The notes under the pieces were generated by a model, which worked only from the letters and a program-made list of their open reading frames with translations, was not told where the DNA came from and searched no databases. From Halocafeteria seosinensis (lineage: Eukaryota > Sar > Bigyra > Bicosoecida), in assembly GCA_001687465.1 (NCBI GenBank), contig LVLI01000081.1:1-39952 (forward strand): a DNA stretch of 39,952 nt. Direction: 5' to 3'. Positions within the stretch are counted from its first letter, which is position 1, and the number at the start of each line of letters is the position of its first letter. The translations under genes were made by a program, and so were the position numbers. Shown here one piece after another: positions 19,194 to 30,583 of the stretch.

Positions 19194-21879
19194 TCATTGT
19201 CCCGAACCTTCTGTAAGAAACGACAGCGTAGAGAGCTGATCCACCAATATAATCCATAGCAACGCGTAAGAAAGCATGCCGCTTAGACATGTCACCAGCC
19301 AAACACGCCACTCCTTGAACAGGGCCATGCCGACAGATACAACGCTGATACCAAACTGACAGCGCCCAATGAGGTCAAACAGACCCAATATTGATATGTT
19401 TGCTACTAGTATAAGTGCACAGCACCATAAAATATCCTGGTATTCTTGCCGAGAAAAGTGTTCGTAGGGAAATGACTGCGGATCAACGGATACTGTACAA
19501 GTAGGGAAAATTCCACTTCACTCAGAATTGAAAGCATACCTTGCGGTTACCACCGAAAGCTATAAAAGGGAAAAGAACAACAAACGACAAAATGGAAAAA
19601 ACGTTTGCGAAAATCATCGTGAACAAGCGCTGGGATGTACCTAGTCTCCTGTAAAACATTAGCGGCAACTGTTAACACCATCTGACGCACTCTTTCAAGA
19701 CGGAGACTGAACTCACCACCCAATTGACACTATGTTCTTGGCGGAATGATCACGGCCACTCCCCTCTCTTGAGGCATGTGTTGCCATTGGTATGGGTGTA
19801 TTGTCCGTGAAACAGTCTAGCAGGGGAGAACTATGTCTCCTAGAAGTTGCGGGACGTTGCTGACTGGTTCGGCTGGCACCACTCTCTCCAGATCTTTGCT
19901 CCATGCTACTCGCCCGACGGTTTGCATTGATCCAAGCAGAACTGGTAGACTCAATACTGGATAGTTCGGCCAGCCATCGAAGAGCCCATTCGTAACACAA
20001 TGCGCGTGAATCAAAAATCGGAATAGTCAAATCAGACGACGGTACATTGCGTGTAGAAGATAGTTTCCGTTGAGTTATTTCACTCTCTTCGAGGGAAGGA
20101 CCTAGTGCAACCATTTCTTTGCTTCGAGGACAGTACATCAACGTTCTACCCAAACGAGGGCTGCGTATCTCGAACAACATATCAGTCCTTAACTGGATGT
20201 TAGACGGCGAGGGAACAAATCCGGTTTCATGGCTGATGGCATCACAGCGGCTACCAGCAGGCCGATCTCCGTTATCTAAAAATGAAAAAGAGAGCGAGTA
20301 TGTGTGAATAGCAGTGATCAACTAAGCCAAAAACAACAGCCCAGTGCTCTTACCTTCCGTAGACGAATATCTCCTGTAAACATAGCTTCTATCCAAAAGA
20401 CTACGGCCCAGTGTGCCTTCGCGTAAGCTGGAGGTTAACGTGAGGGAACGGGTCCAGCAGATTCCTTGAAAACCAAGTATGCTTAGCTCGCCAAGCAACA
20501 GCAACACGAATGCGGTGGCAGAGGATAGTTCGGGAAGGAAAAATGCCAAGAACACTCCAGACATGCATTCAGGGAAATAAGTTGCCAGTATCACCCCCGT
20601 TTCGTTCACTCGTTTGTCATACCGTTGCCTCATTTTGGAAATGTGGGCATCGTTTTTCCCATCCCAAACGCCTCCACCGCGATGGCCTTTTTCAATAGTG
20701 GCAGGAATTGCAACCACCCTGAAAGCAATGCTGAACAATGCAAATATGATTGACAGAGCGCTCTGCGCGGAAGACGTTTTATACTTCCGAAATAGCACAA
20801 ACAGCGAGAGGGACAGAAGATAGAAGCACAAGTATTCCAACGACAGCGCCGTCAGCACACAGATCCGTCTTCTAATGAAGAATGAGTGCTTGGGCACGCG
20901 GATGCACCTCAACGAAGACTTAGCACTCGTTACTGACTTACTCCTCCCTCGACTATGCGGAATCAGTGTGGTTCTGCTATGTTCCCGATGGTTGATTATG
21001 TACCACTTTAATCGGTTCTTGAAGGACCGGATACTATGACCGCAAGATAAAAGTAGCTGTGCAACGCTAGCTTTAGATCTTCCTTCTTCGTACTTCGGCA
21101 ACTCATACGCAAATGCCCTGTGGAGCCATGCAACCACCACAGTGGTAAGAGCAGAGCCAGATAGCAACCCGAGCAAAGGGACTGGGAACTTTCCAACAGC
21201 GCGCGGAATAAGGTCAAGTAATATAAACATCAGAACCGTTTTCGCAATTGTCGGTAGTATTTGAAAGTAAACGTGATCATGCGGTTCCAAGTACATTGGT
21301 TGCACACAGAGGACGGATAAATCTGTGAGCAAATTCACCACCACCTTCTGCAATGGAAACTTCTGGTTCACTTGAAAAGAAGGAAGTCAAAAATGATGAG
21401 CAACTTACCTGCGCTATCCATCCCCATGTTTCAGAGAGAGGTATAAAATCTCCATCATTCTCGGGGCTGGAAAGTGGATGAAGCCGTGGAAGCATCCAGC
21501 ATATCGTCAAACCGGTTGGAAGAATTATTCCGAAGAAGAATGCCAACAGCCACGAAAAACCAAGTCGTGGAATGTTCAGGAAGTGTCCGACAAGCGTGGT
21601 AGAGCCGGGAACCGAATTGTACTTCCACACCCGCGTAATCACAACTCCAGTTACTCCAAGGTATTTTGAGAAAAGTTCCGGTCCACGAAGCAGTTCTGCA
21701 CCTTTTAACTGTTTACATCCCATGGACGCTCCGTAGGTGAGGAATGTTTCCCAAATGTACCGAGGCGCGGAGCGACTAACCGATGACGACGAAGTCGGCG
21801 ATACTCTTCGCCTCTCGGAGACGATGTGATCCAGTGGAACAACTCTTCCCCGTATTCGGTGTCCAGGACTGGCGCTCAT
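19194..21879 (-). CDS. Array gene A: polytopic membrane protein of unrecognised family
   Basis: Exons on the minus strand are 21879-21409, 21347-20354, 20275-19717, 19648-19540 and 19475-19194 (804 aa). Introns are 61, 78, 68 and 64 nt, all GT...AG, in phases 0, 1, 2 and 0. The N-terminus is short and polar. A segment YIWETF...LLRGPE precedes the first membrane helix, and SETWGWIAQ closes exon 1. The core carries MYLEPHDHVYF, then further helices, a W-D-G-(K/E) loop (VWDGKNDAHIS) and ATYFPECMSGVFLAFFLPELSS. A hydrophilic loop of ~200 residues follows, then three to four final helices. I count about ten helices. Genes B and C repeat the same order and intron positions, so this is the shortest member of a three-gene tandem family. 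It is also the most divergent: it lacks QRCQTLF, reading SQRLFTM instead. Function is unknown. Confidence 0.8.
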
Positions 21880-22684
21880 GATTCCTCAAAAAGGGCCGCT
21901 GCTTCGAAGTAAGGTGTCAATTTCAGCGCAGGTGGTGAATGTTCAGCATTTTTTTGGGTACGTTTACATTACTGTTGTTGGGCGATAATGCGCCCTGTAT
22001 ATGTCATATGACAGGATAAAATCCTCCCCTGACGATCCGAGGAATCAGCGGAACTTTTTTTGAGGTGGCAAAAGATACCTCCACGACCACAGTTCTTGAC
22101 TACTGTTTCATTGACCATTTGACGGACAAGACCGACAACGAATACACACTTCACACCCTTGTATACAAAATGAATGCCTGCAAAAAAACACGCTGTTCGT
22201 TGGCTTGAAGAGCATGCGACCGAGCTGGTGCGACCAGGAAAATCCAACCTCTGCTGTGAAACTATGCTTTCCAGTGCGCGAATACCTCGTCTGTATGCCT
22301 ACGTCTATATGGTCTACACGGGGTAAATATCATGCAGGATATCCTAGAGGGAGTGGCCGAAAAGCGAACAGGCCGACATGAGCATCTCTCGAATATGCGG
22401 GAGCTGTAAAACGTCTGCGGTCTTGCTTGGATTCCACCGTCTTAAAACACTGTTTAGCACTGTTTAGGATGCGCAAAATCGCGACATATACCGTCGTTGG
22501 TCGTGGATTCCGCAGGGTTTCCCTCATTCGCCCTACGGGTTCGGCCTACTGTAGCGAAGCACGTACACTAGGTCCAGTCAAACGGTAGAATCTTTTACAG
22601 CGTGGCACAGTGGCATTGATCCATCGATGATCTCCAATACGCTTCCAATCTATTCGGTGAATACAATAAAAGCGGGAGAGACAC
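21880..22684. other. Spacer between array genes A and B
   Basis: These 805 bp hold the promoter of gene A and the 3' UTR of gene B. Short frames (for example 21969-22247) show no domain. A small duplicated CACTGTTTA motif occurs near 22450. Nothing else is seen. Confidence 0.5.
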
Positions 22685-25576
22685 TCAAGAAATGCAAGCG
22701 TCAGATAGCTTCGATGATCCGAATAGTTCCGTTAAGAAGAGGAGTGACCTCGCGTGGTCAACTATAAGTCCCCATACGAGTAAATATGACAGAATGGCCG
22801 TGATTGTCATGGGAACGACCATCTGACTGTTACTGAATACTGCTAAGCCTGTAGAAACGAGGCTAATTCCCAGTTTGTGTCGAAGTACAAGATCACAGAT
22901 ACCAATGGCTAAGACGTTGGTGATGAAGGTTGCACCATTGTATTCCATGATGGTGCGATATTGGGCCGAGCAAACTTCCGAATAAGGGAAGGACTGCAAT
23001 ACTTGCAGTTTGAGACAACCTCAAACATACTACAGCGGTTCGAAATTCTGCTTAAATCTTACCTCACTATTGTGTCCAAATACCATAAAGGAGAACACGA
23101 AAAAGAAGGCAAAAGTCGCATACAGGTCGGCAAAGAACATCATAAAAAGAGTCTGACAACGGCTAAGCACCCTGCACTTGTCCAAACGAGTAAATGGATG
23201 GAAAAAAAGAAAACAAGAGGATTTCAACACTAGATAACCATCCCTTACCATCCAAGTAAGACGAACTCTTCGCGAGGATTTGTCACAGCCCATTCGTATT
23301 CCGCTCCCTGCCTACCGGGAACAAGCTCTTCAGGAGAAATATCTAAGAGTGTCGCCGTGGAAATACTGTGTCTCCGCTGACGTGGAAGTTCAGGTGTATC
23401 GACCAATCGACTCAGCGAACGCATCATAAATTCGTGCTGGATCGATGACATGTCAGAAAAAGTGCTCTGAGAGCCACTATACTGATACATGCTCGTCTTC
23501 ACAGGCGGTTCCTGAAACAGCTCATTCTGCAGCCGCTTGAGCCCCTGACGAGTTGGAGACATTAGTGCCATCTCCACACCATGCGGGTGACGTTTCGCTT
23601 TCTCCTCAACTCGGGGAGTATGCGGGAACAGAGCAGTCTTTTCCAATAACTTGAAAGCCGCGCGAGAAGGAATCCCAGAAAGGAAGGAGACGACAGACCG
23701 ACAGTTCCAACTTCTGAGCCTATCGACCAGGCCCGGTCTATGCAAAGCTGCGATCCGCGAATTCATGTATAAACAGGCATTGCAAAGAAACATGGGTGAA
23801 AATGTCAAAGAACTTACACAGCTGCGAGGGTGAGACTGCATTCATCCGCTCATGGGGGTCAACAGCTGTTAAAGGCATAATAGCTTTCCTGCTTCGTTTA
23901 CGACTTAGCTGAGACCACGAAGGCAAGCTAACAACCCAAGAAGCCCCCGTAAATAAAACAACCCCCAATTCACCAAAAAGAATCAAAACAAATACAATAT
24001 CGGAAGAGATCTCGGGAAGAATGAACGTGAGGAACATTTCAGAGAGGCATTCGAAGAAATAATCCGCTAATTTGAAACCCGAAACGTTTAAACGGTCATC
24101 TAGACTTCTTTCCTCAGTACGACTAAGCGAAGCATGGTATTCTCCATCCCACAGCTTCCCACCATATCTTGCTCTATGAAAAATTAGCGGTATTATCCCC
24201 TTGCGAAAGACAACGCTTGTCAAAGAGAACCCTATAGCTAACAACGCTTGCAAACCATCATCACCACTCGTTAAACGAAAAAATAACAAGAACGTTACAC
24301 ACGTCAGATAGAAAGCGCTATAGGTAAGCGTCAGAGCCATAAGCACGAGAAACCTCCTTCTCTGAAATACTGTATACGAAGGTAACATTGACCTTACCTC
24401 ACGGGAATCCCCCGTAACACTCCTTCGCCTAAAGTGGTTTGTGTAGGTGGCAGGAATTAGAGACTGGTGTTGTGACGCTCGCTTAACCGGATCAGAGTGA
24501 CTTCGACGTAGCGTGTTCTTTAACCTCTTCGTAAACTTTTTTGTATTTCTTCCACATGATAAAATTCCTTCAAATAGCGCAGGCTCCGCAATGCCCTTTT
24601 CGTACTGCGGTAACTTAGTTTTTACAAAAACGTAAGATCGATACACCTGTATCGCTAGGAAACCTGGTGGCCCGATGAGATTGTCCAGCAGTGGAACAGG
24701 AAATGCTCCAAATATGCGCGTCATAAAGTCTTGAATAAAAAGTGTGAGCAAAATCTTCGCTACTGTCGGCCACAAATCAAAATAGAAGTGGTCATCTGGC
24801 TTCAAGTATATCATCTCCATTGCCAGCATTATCAAATCCACAAACAGGAGAACAATCGATTTCTGTGTATCGCGTTCGAATTTAAAATTTTAATGAAGGA
24901 GACAATATACAATCGAGGAACTTACCTGCAGTATCCATCCCCAGATATCGGACATGGGCCAGAAACCATCACTGCCAACAGGTTCAGATAGTTCGCGTAA
25001 TGGCAGAGAGACTTGTACCATATCCAGTGCCGCAGGGAGGAGCAATCCGATCAGGACGGCCATCGCGCCATAGCGACACGATGACGGTACATGCCAAAAA
25101 TGAGCGAAGAAACTGAAGACGTTATGCTTCGTCTTTTTCCAAACCCGGACTATCTCAATTCCAATTAGTCCCAATTTCGTCGTTATTACCTCCGGGCCTA
25201 ACCGAATTTTGTGCCATGGGTTGCTTTCAGCACTTTTCGAAGGAAACATTTCCCAGACGTAGCGATAATCACTTGAAGAGCTCTTGCTGCCGTCGAACAG
25301 GTCCTTCGCCGCCGCCGTGAGGGCGTATTTGGATGAGGGCCTGACTTTGCGCCCGCCTCTTCCACGCTGCTGCGCGTCCCCTGCTTCATGGGAGGCTTTA
25401 AACGGAGCAACATTGAGTCGAATATCATTACCACTAGGAAACCCAGCTGCATTCTGGTCCATAGCCGAATTAACAGGCGCATTATCGGGTTCTGGTCCCG
25501 GTCCAGGTTCCTCCAACGGTGTTCTTCTGTGCCTCTTGCTTGGGGAGATGGAATCAAATTCCTGTGGCCGAGCCAT
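22685..25576 (-). CDS. Array gene B: polytopic membrane protein of the same family
   Basis: Exons on the minus strand are 25576-24926, 24862-23818, 23747-23249, 23171-23063 and 22993-22685 (870 aa). Introns are 63, 70, 77 and 69 nt in phases 0, 1, 2 and 0, exactly as in gene A. The ATG at 25576 is the first in frame; a longer reading would need a GTG. The N-terminal ~115 residues are Pro/Gly/Arg-rich and disordered. Conserved blocks are YVWEMF...RLGPEVITTKLG, SEPVGSDGFWPMSDIWGW, IYLKPDDHFYFDLWPTVAK, LWDGEYHASLS, LADYFFECLSEMFLTFILPE, EFVLLGW at the third junction, SRCQTLFMMFFAD and SFPYSEVCSAQYRTIMEYN. The Asp/His in KPDDHFYF and the Glu residues inside predicted helices (ECLSEMF, LPEISS) are polar membrane positions shared with gene C. 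They could line a pore or transport path, which is inference. Confidence 0.85.
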
Positions 25577-26318
25577 AGCCTTTCCAGAGACGCAGGACAA
25601 GGGCACAACCTTTGATATTCACGTAGAGGAACCTCTTCCTTCATGGAAGCCCTCTCCCCATTTTCTCATGCTCCTTCAAGAACGCAAGAGACACGCGGTT
25701 TCAGCCTCAATGGCACACCACGGCTGCCAGTTCTGCAATGCATGTATGTATACAACTCCTTCCAAGCCAAATCATGCAACACGGAGTGCGCACGCGCCTT
25801 GTATTGTATCTTTGAAGTTGACTCATTTCCGCATTCTGCCAGTCACCAACCCGCTTCAACGGGAAGTCTGTGCCTCTTTTTTGCCGCTGCTAAGCCAATT
25901 CGACACGGGGGATAACTTCAACGACTGTCTTATTTAATGCTATCCAGTGTAGTGCGAGACTCCGGAAAAAAATACTCTGGAAGCTGTATGTACTGCGTTG
26001 CCTGGCGGCTTCGGGTTCGCCAATCAATGCCAGTTGAGACATCGCCAGCCTACCAGTTCTCTCCTTTTCATAACGTACCAAGGACTCTTAATATTGGAAG
26101 GAGGAGCATGTGACCTCTAAAGGACCGTAGGAAACTACCTACTACCGGTATACAGGAGATTTGGCGCCGCTGGACGGTGCTGCACTACACTACCAGTACA
26201 CGTAGTCAGGACACTGAGACAGGAGCTCACGACTGAGTCACGAGAACCGAGATTGACGCAACATGCGGGAAAGTAGAAAACCATGGTTGTAGACTGATGT
26301 CACATTAACGGGTCCAAA
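25577..26318. other. Spacer between array genes B and C
   Basis: About 740 bp holds the gene B promoter and the gene C 3' UTR. Plus-strand frames here (25284-25937) mostly overlap the gene B first exon and have no domain. No repeat shared with the A-B spacer is apparent by eye. Confidence 0.5.
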
Positions 26319-29308
26319 TTACGCTTCGCAAGGACCTTCCGGAGTAAGAGAGCCATACCTCTCGGTGAAGTACAAAAGGATATGGGTGTGGTCCACTATA
26401 AAGCTCCAGACGAGGCCGTATGCTAAGGATGCGATGAAAATCATCGGCACAAAGGAATGGGCGTGACGAAACAACGTCGTCCCTGTGGCAATAAGACTAA
26501 TTCCAAGTTTGCACCTCAGGATGAAATCGCACATCCAAATGCCAAGGATATTCGCGAGAATAGTTGCAGTGTTGTACTCCATAACACGGCGGAATTGCGC
26601 GTCACACACCCTCGAGTAGGGAAACGACTGAAAACATAACAGATCAACAATATGCGAAATAGGCAGGCAAACGGAACGTGCCAGAAACTGCTGCGCCAAC
26701 ATACCTCCTTGTTGTTCCCATAAACCATAAAACTAAAGAGAAAGTAGAAGGAAACGTTTGACATGATGTCGGCAAAGAACATAACAAAGAGAGTCTGACA
26801 GCGCTGGATAACCCTGCGAGACACAGAAACGAGAGAAAATCAGCGATCCATGCTTTTCTGTTCCTCCTGAATAACACATTTCTACTTACCAGCCAAGCAT
26901 TGCGAACTCCTCATCGGCGTTCGTTATTTGCCACTGATAACGCAGCTCTGGAATAGCTTCTGATTCCCCAGCTGCCGTGTTCCCTAGCCAGTCGTATAAA
27001 GGATACAGATCCTTGGGTCTCGATTGTTGTGGCAGCAGTCCTAAATCGGCCGGGGATAGATTCTGCAACCGGGCCAGGCTATTCGTTCGTCGCCTATTGG
27101 GCTGTACCGATGCTGTGCCAGTGCGGACCAGTGGCACAAGCCAACGCAGGGCCCATTCTTTCGCGTAAGTTGTAAAGTCTGATGTCGGGTCTCCAAAGCT
27201 CTGTTTATTCTGAGCTGCTTTGGTGGCCACAATCACTTTCTGGGCCCTGGCACGTTTCCAAGAGAAAGTACTCATAGTCAGCCTAGAGTCGTGAGGGAAG
27301 GGCATTAACCTCGAAGCTACAATCGGTTTGCGTGGGTGAAATAGTTGGCGAATGATTAACTGTATCGTTGGATAAGGCGGAACACCTGTTAACGTTCCCA
27401 ACACTCTAGATAGCCAAGTTTCCTTTGTGTTTCGTTTCTTAGCAGACTCCTCGCGTACTGCTATACTCTGTTCTCTAGTCACCGGCCGAGAGGTACCCGC
27501 TCTGTCAGTAGTTTCAACAGGACTAACTGCCTGCTTATTGCGAGCCTTCCGAGAAAAACCAGCCCAAGACGGAAGCTGGATAAGCCAGGATGCACCAGTA
27601 AATAGAATTACCATTACTTCGAGAAGCACAATAAGAACGAAGACGCCATTGGAGGAAATTTCAGGTAAAATGAAGGTCAAAAAAGTTTCCGCCAAGCACT
27701 CAAAATAATAGTCTGCCAGTCGAAATCCCGAAGCATTTACCCGCTTATCGTACCTCTCATCGAGGCTGGCTGATGGATCATAGTAATCTCCGTCCCACCA
27801 CCGACTCCCGTAACAGGCGTATTTGAACACATTGGGGACCAAAAACTTCCGGAACCCAACACTAACTGCTGTAAATCCTACAGCGGCGAGCGCCTGGTGG
27901 GAATCGGATCCAGCTGTTATTCGGAATACGAGCAGAAAGAAAACACAGGCTGAGTAAAACATGATATAAAGTAAGATAAGGGCAACGAGTGTAAGTAGTC
28001 TCCTTCGTTGGAACGCGTGATAGGCGGTCAGGTATGATGTGCCATGTGTCAAAGAGTCCATGGAAAAATCCAGAGATCCTCGTCTTAGTGACGTGGACTT
28101 GCCTACTCCTGACGTGGATTCATCCTTATAGTTGATGCGCCATCTTTGCAACTGAAGCTTCAAATACTTTTTCAGTCGCCGATTGAGTCTCGACGTATTT
28201 CGGCCAGCAGATAGAATCATCTCTAGCAGAGATGGTTTAGCTGTACCTCTTTCGTACTCCGGAAGTTTTCGCACCACAAATGTGTAAATGTGATACGCTG
28301 TAACTGCACCACAAAGTGTTGGGCCGATTATACTATCCAGGAAAGGTACAGGGAAGGCACCCAGTGCGCGAGGTATGAAATCCTGTGCAATAAAGGTTAG
28401 TACAACCTTCGCCATTGTGGGCCACATTGAAAAGTAAAAATGATCATCCGGAGCCAAGTAGATCACTTCCATAGAGACAAAGATTAAATCCACAAGAACA
28501 ATTGCAATAGTTTTCTGTGTACGACGCAAAGGGAGGGTATCGTATATAACTAACGTACAGTCGGAAAAATCGCAAAGAAACTCACTTGTAATAGCCATCC
28601 CCAAGTGTCTGAGAACGGGAGAAATCCATCACTCCCCGGCGGTTCAGATAATCGATGTAAAGGAAGCACTGTCAAGACAATGTTGATTGCTGTGGGCACA
28701 AGTATCCCAAGGAATACCGCGCGTCCCAAATTGGCCCAGGTATTTTGGCCGGAAAACCTGGTACTCCAGAGATGGGCTAAAAACTTGCTGGGTCGATTTT
28801 TGTTCCACCTCGAAACTCTCATTAGGTTGATCCCCACAATTCCTAGAAATTTTGTTACTGCCTCCGGACCTCGTAGCACACTGTTGCGTATCGACTCTTT
28901 CTTTCGCAATGGGGTATTGCCATCGAAGAGTTCCCACAAAAACACATCCGAGTTGCTCGACCTCGAGGAGTCGTTCGATTCTTCGCTTGCATTATGAATT
29001 GCACCAGTCACTCTCGTTGGTTCGACATTCCTTGTCCCTGATAATTGCGTTAAATTGTTGAAATCCACACCATCTCGGTGCCGTCCTCCTCTAGACTGTC
29101 GGCTGCTGAGGACCGGTCGACGGCCAGACGCCCCATGTTGTCCACTCCGCGTACCACGAGATTCAAAAAGGGATGAATATGAGCTAGATGTCCCCTCGCT
29201 CGTCATAGGGCCTGAGGAAGGGTCCTCCATACGCTCTCTGCTTTCCCACAGCCCGATGTCCGAGCCATCGGCCGTCTCCTGTCGGTAATAAGACTGCCGA
29301 AAGCTCAT
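26319..29308 (-). CDS. Array gene C: polytopic membrane protein, longest member
   Basis: Exons on the minus strand are 29308-28586, 28514-26890, 26813-26705 and 26627-26319 (921 aa). Introns are 71, 76 and 77 nt in phases 0, 2 and 0. The intron that splits the cytoplasmic loop in genes A and B is absent, so exon 2 is 1,625 nt. Conserved blocks are FLWELFDG...VLRGPEAVTKFLG, SEPPGSDGFLPFSDTWGW, IYLAPDDHFYFSMWPTMAK, WWDGDYYDPSAS, LADYYFECLAETFLTFILPE, EEFAMLGW, QRCQTLFVMFFADIMSN and SFPYSRVCDAQFRRVMEYN. The N-terminal ~120 residues are Ser/Arg/Gly-rich and disordered. The large loop (~560-740) is basic, with SFSWKRARAQK. About ten membrane helices are predicted by eye. No signal peptide is present. 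Genes B and C resemble each other more than either resembles A. Function is not known. Confidence 0.85.
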
Positions 29309-30400
29309 TTTCTTTCCGATCTCTTCGACTTCAGTAAAGCAGCTACATTCATTTCCATCAAGGGGCCGTGCTAGAAAGTGAGTGGGCTCATTATAGCGCT
29401 CGGAAAGGAAGAAAAGCCGTTGTTGTTCGCCACCGACGCGTCAAGCCACACAATGACATGAGCGCTAGTATGCATTCACGTCAAACGAGCCCATACAGTT
29501 GAAACCTCTTGAGACACATCAGAGGACAGACATTGACAATGACACGAAATAGACACTTGATGGAGACTTCCTTGAAGATAGGGACGGAGCTGTGGATGCT
29601 TACTTGAGGTGTCGCCGACGGCGAGGTTCTACACCATGCTGAAGCCAAACACTGCCGTCCAAAGAGCGCTGCTACATGGCACCGGGAGTGGGAAAGGTAG
29701 CGCAAAGGGAGGTAATGGATGAAAACTGCTGATAGGGGGGAAGACACAGATACATGGGACAGCACAACTCCGCACGCGAAAAGAGAAGCCATCGGAATGT
29801 AAAGAATGCAGTCCAGGGTTAAAATCGAAGACTCAATTCAGCAGGTTAGGATCGCATTAATATATAGGACGGGAGAGCAAAACACAGTCGTACTGGCTCA
29901 ATCAGGTAAGCCAAGAACGAAGCAATGAACCAAGATTCCAAGATGACGGCACGGACTCTGAAGCCGTACATGTACGATGTCTGGAGCATTTCGAGAGTAG
30001 GAGCTCCCGCAATCGTATCTGCATCGGAACGCTGCAGTGTGTTAACCAAGTCTCGTGAGCTGCGCTGGGCCAGTTCTAAGACCAGTGAATTTTGGATTAA
30101 CATGGATTAAGCTATGGTACAAGCCATGTTTTGCCTCCCAAAGTTCGCTACAAGTTGTATCTCAGGATCAGCCACGATAGTCTATCTACCCTGGAAAAGC
30201 ACGTAACGAGGGTTAAAGGGGGGAGGAGGGATGAAGCAGCATTGCACAGCTGATCATACAGCTAGGTGGAGATTCTGCGTAACCAATCTGTTTCTGCCGC
30301 TTTGCAGAGACAAGAGTGGGTTTTGCAAGAACCTAAAGTAGAGATATCGGCCTTTCTTGAATATTTCCGACAACAGCGTCGCTAATTTGGTTCGCTTCTA
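29309..30400. other. Intergenic, no gene seen
   Basis: About 1.1 kb lies upstream of array gene C and contains its promoter. Short frames on both strands (for example 29481-29792, -) have no recognisable domain or codon bias. Confidence 0.5.
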
Positions 30401-30460
30401 GACACACACACCCATGTGACAGATAGCCCACCGGCCAGGAAGTTGACCGCATCCTCTCAA
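30401..30460 (-). repeat. Retroelement 3' tail copy 3 (reverse orientation)
   Basis: Read on the minus strand, this is AGAGGATGCGGTCAACTTCC, then GGCCGGTGGGCTATCTGTCA, then GGGTGTGTGTGTC. It matches the tail after the RNase H/chromodomain element at 7171-7240 with only a few differences. No coding part of the element accompanies it. Confidence 0.75.
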
Positions 30461-30533
30461 CTAGACTGGAGTTCTAGTTATCCATATATGGTTATCGAAC
30501 TGTCACATGTGTGTGTGTGTGTGTGTGTGTGTC
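30401..30533. repeat. Inverted arrangement of tail ends with nested hairpin
   Basis: The left arm GACACACACACCCATGTGAC (30401-30420, continuing AG) is mirrored by CTGTCACATGTGTGTGTGTG from 30500, which runs into a (GT)n tract to 30533. Between them AACTAGA (30459-30465) and TCTAGTT (30473-30479) form a second, exact 7-bp inverted repeat. Confidence 0.8.
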
Positions 30534-30545
30534 GAGGAAGATGGT

Positions 30546-30569
30546 AGTACAAGTTGCTGAACTTGTACT
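30546..30569. repeat. 10-bp perfect hairpin
   Basis: AGTACAAGTT (30546-30555) and AACTTGTACT (30560-30569) are exact reverse complements around the tetraloop GCTG. The hairpin lies between the retroelement tail and the GLUG-like relic. Its function is unknown. Confidence 0.9.
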
Positions 30570-30583
30570 GTACGTACAACAGT

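Noticed and set aside
25284-25937. 217-aa plus-strand frame
   Set aside because: It is mostly the antisense of array gene B exon 1, which is supported by homology to A and C.
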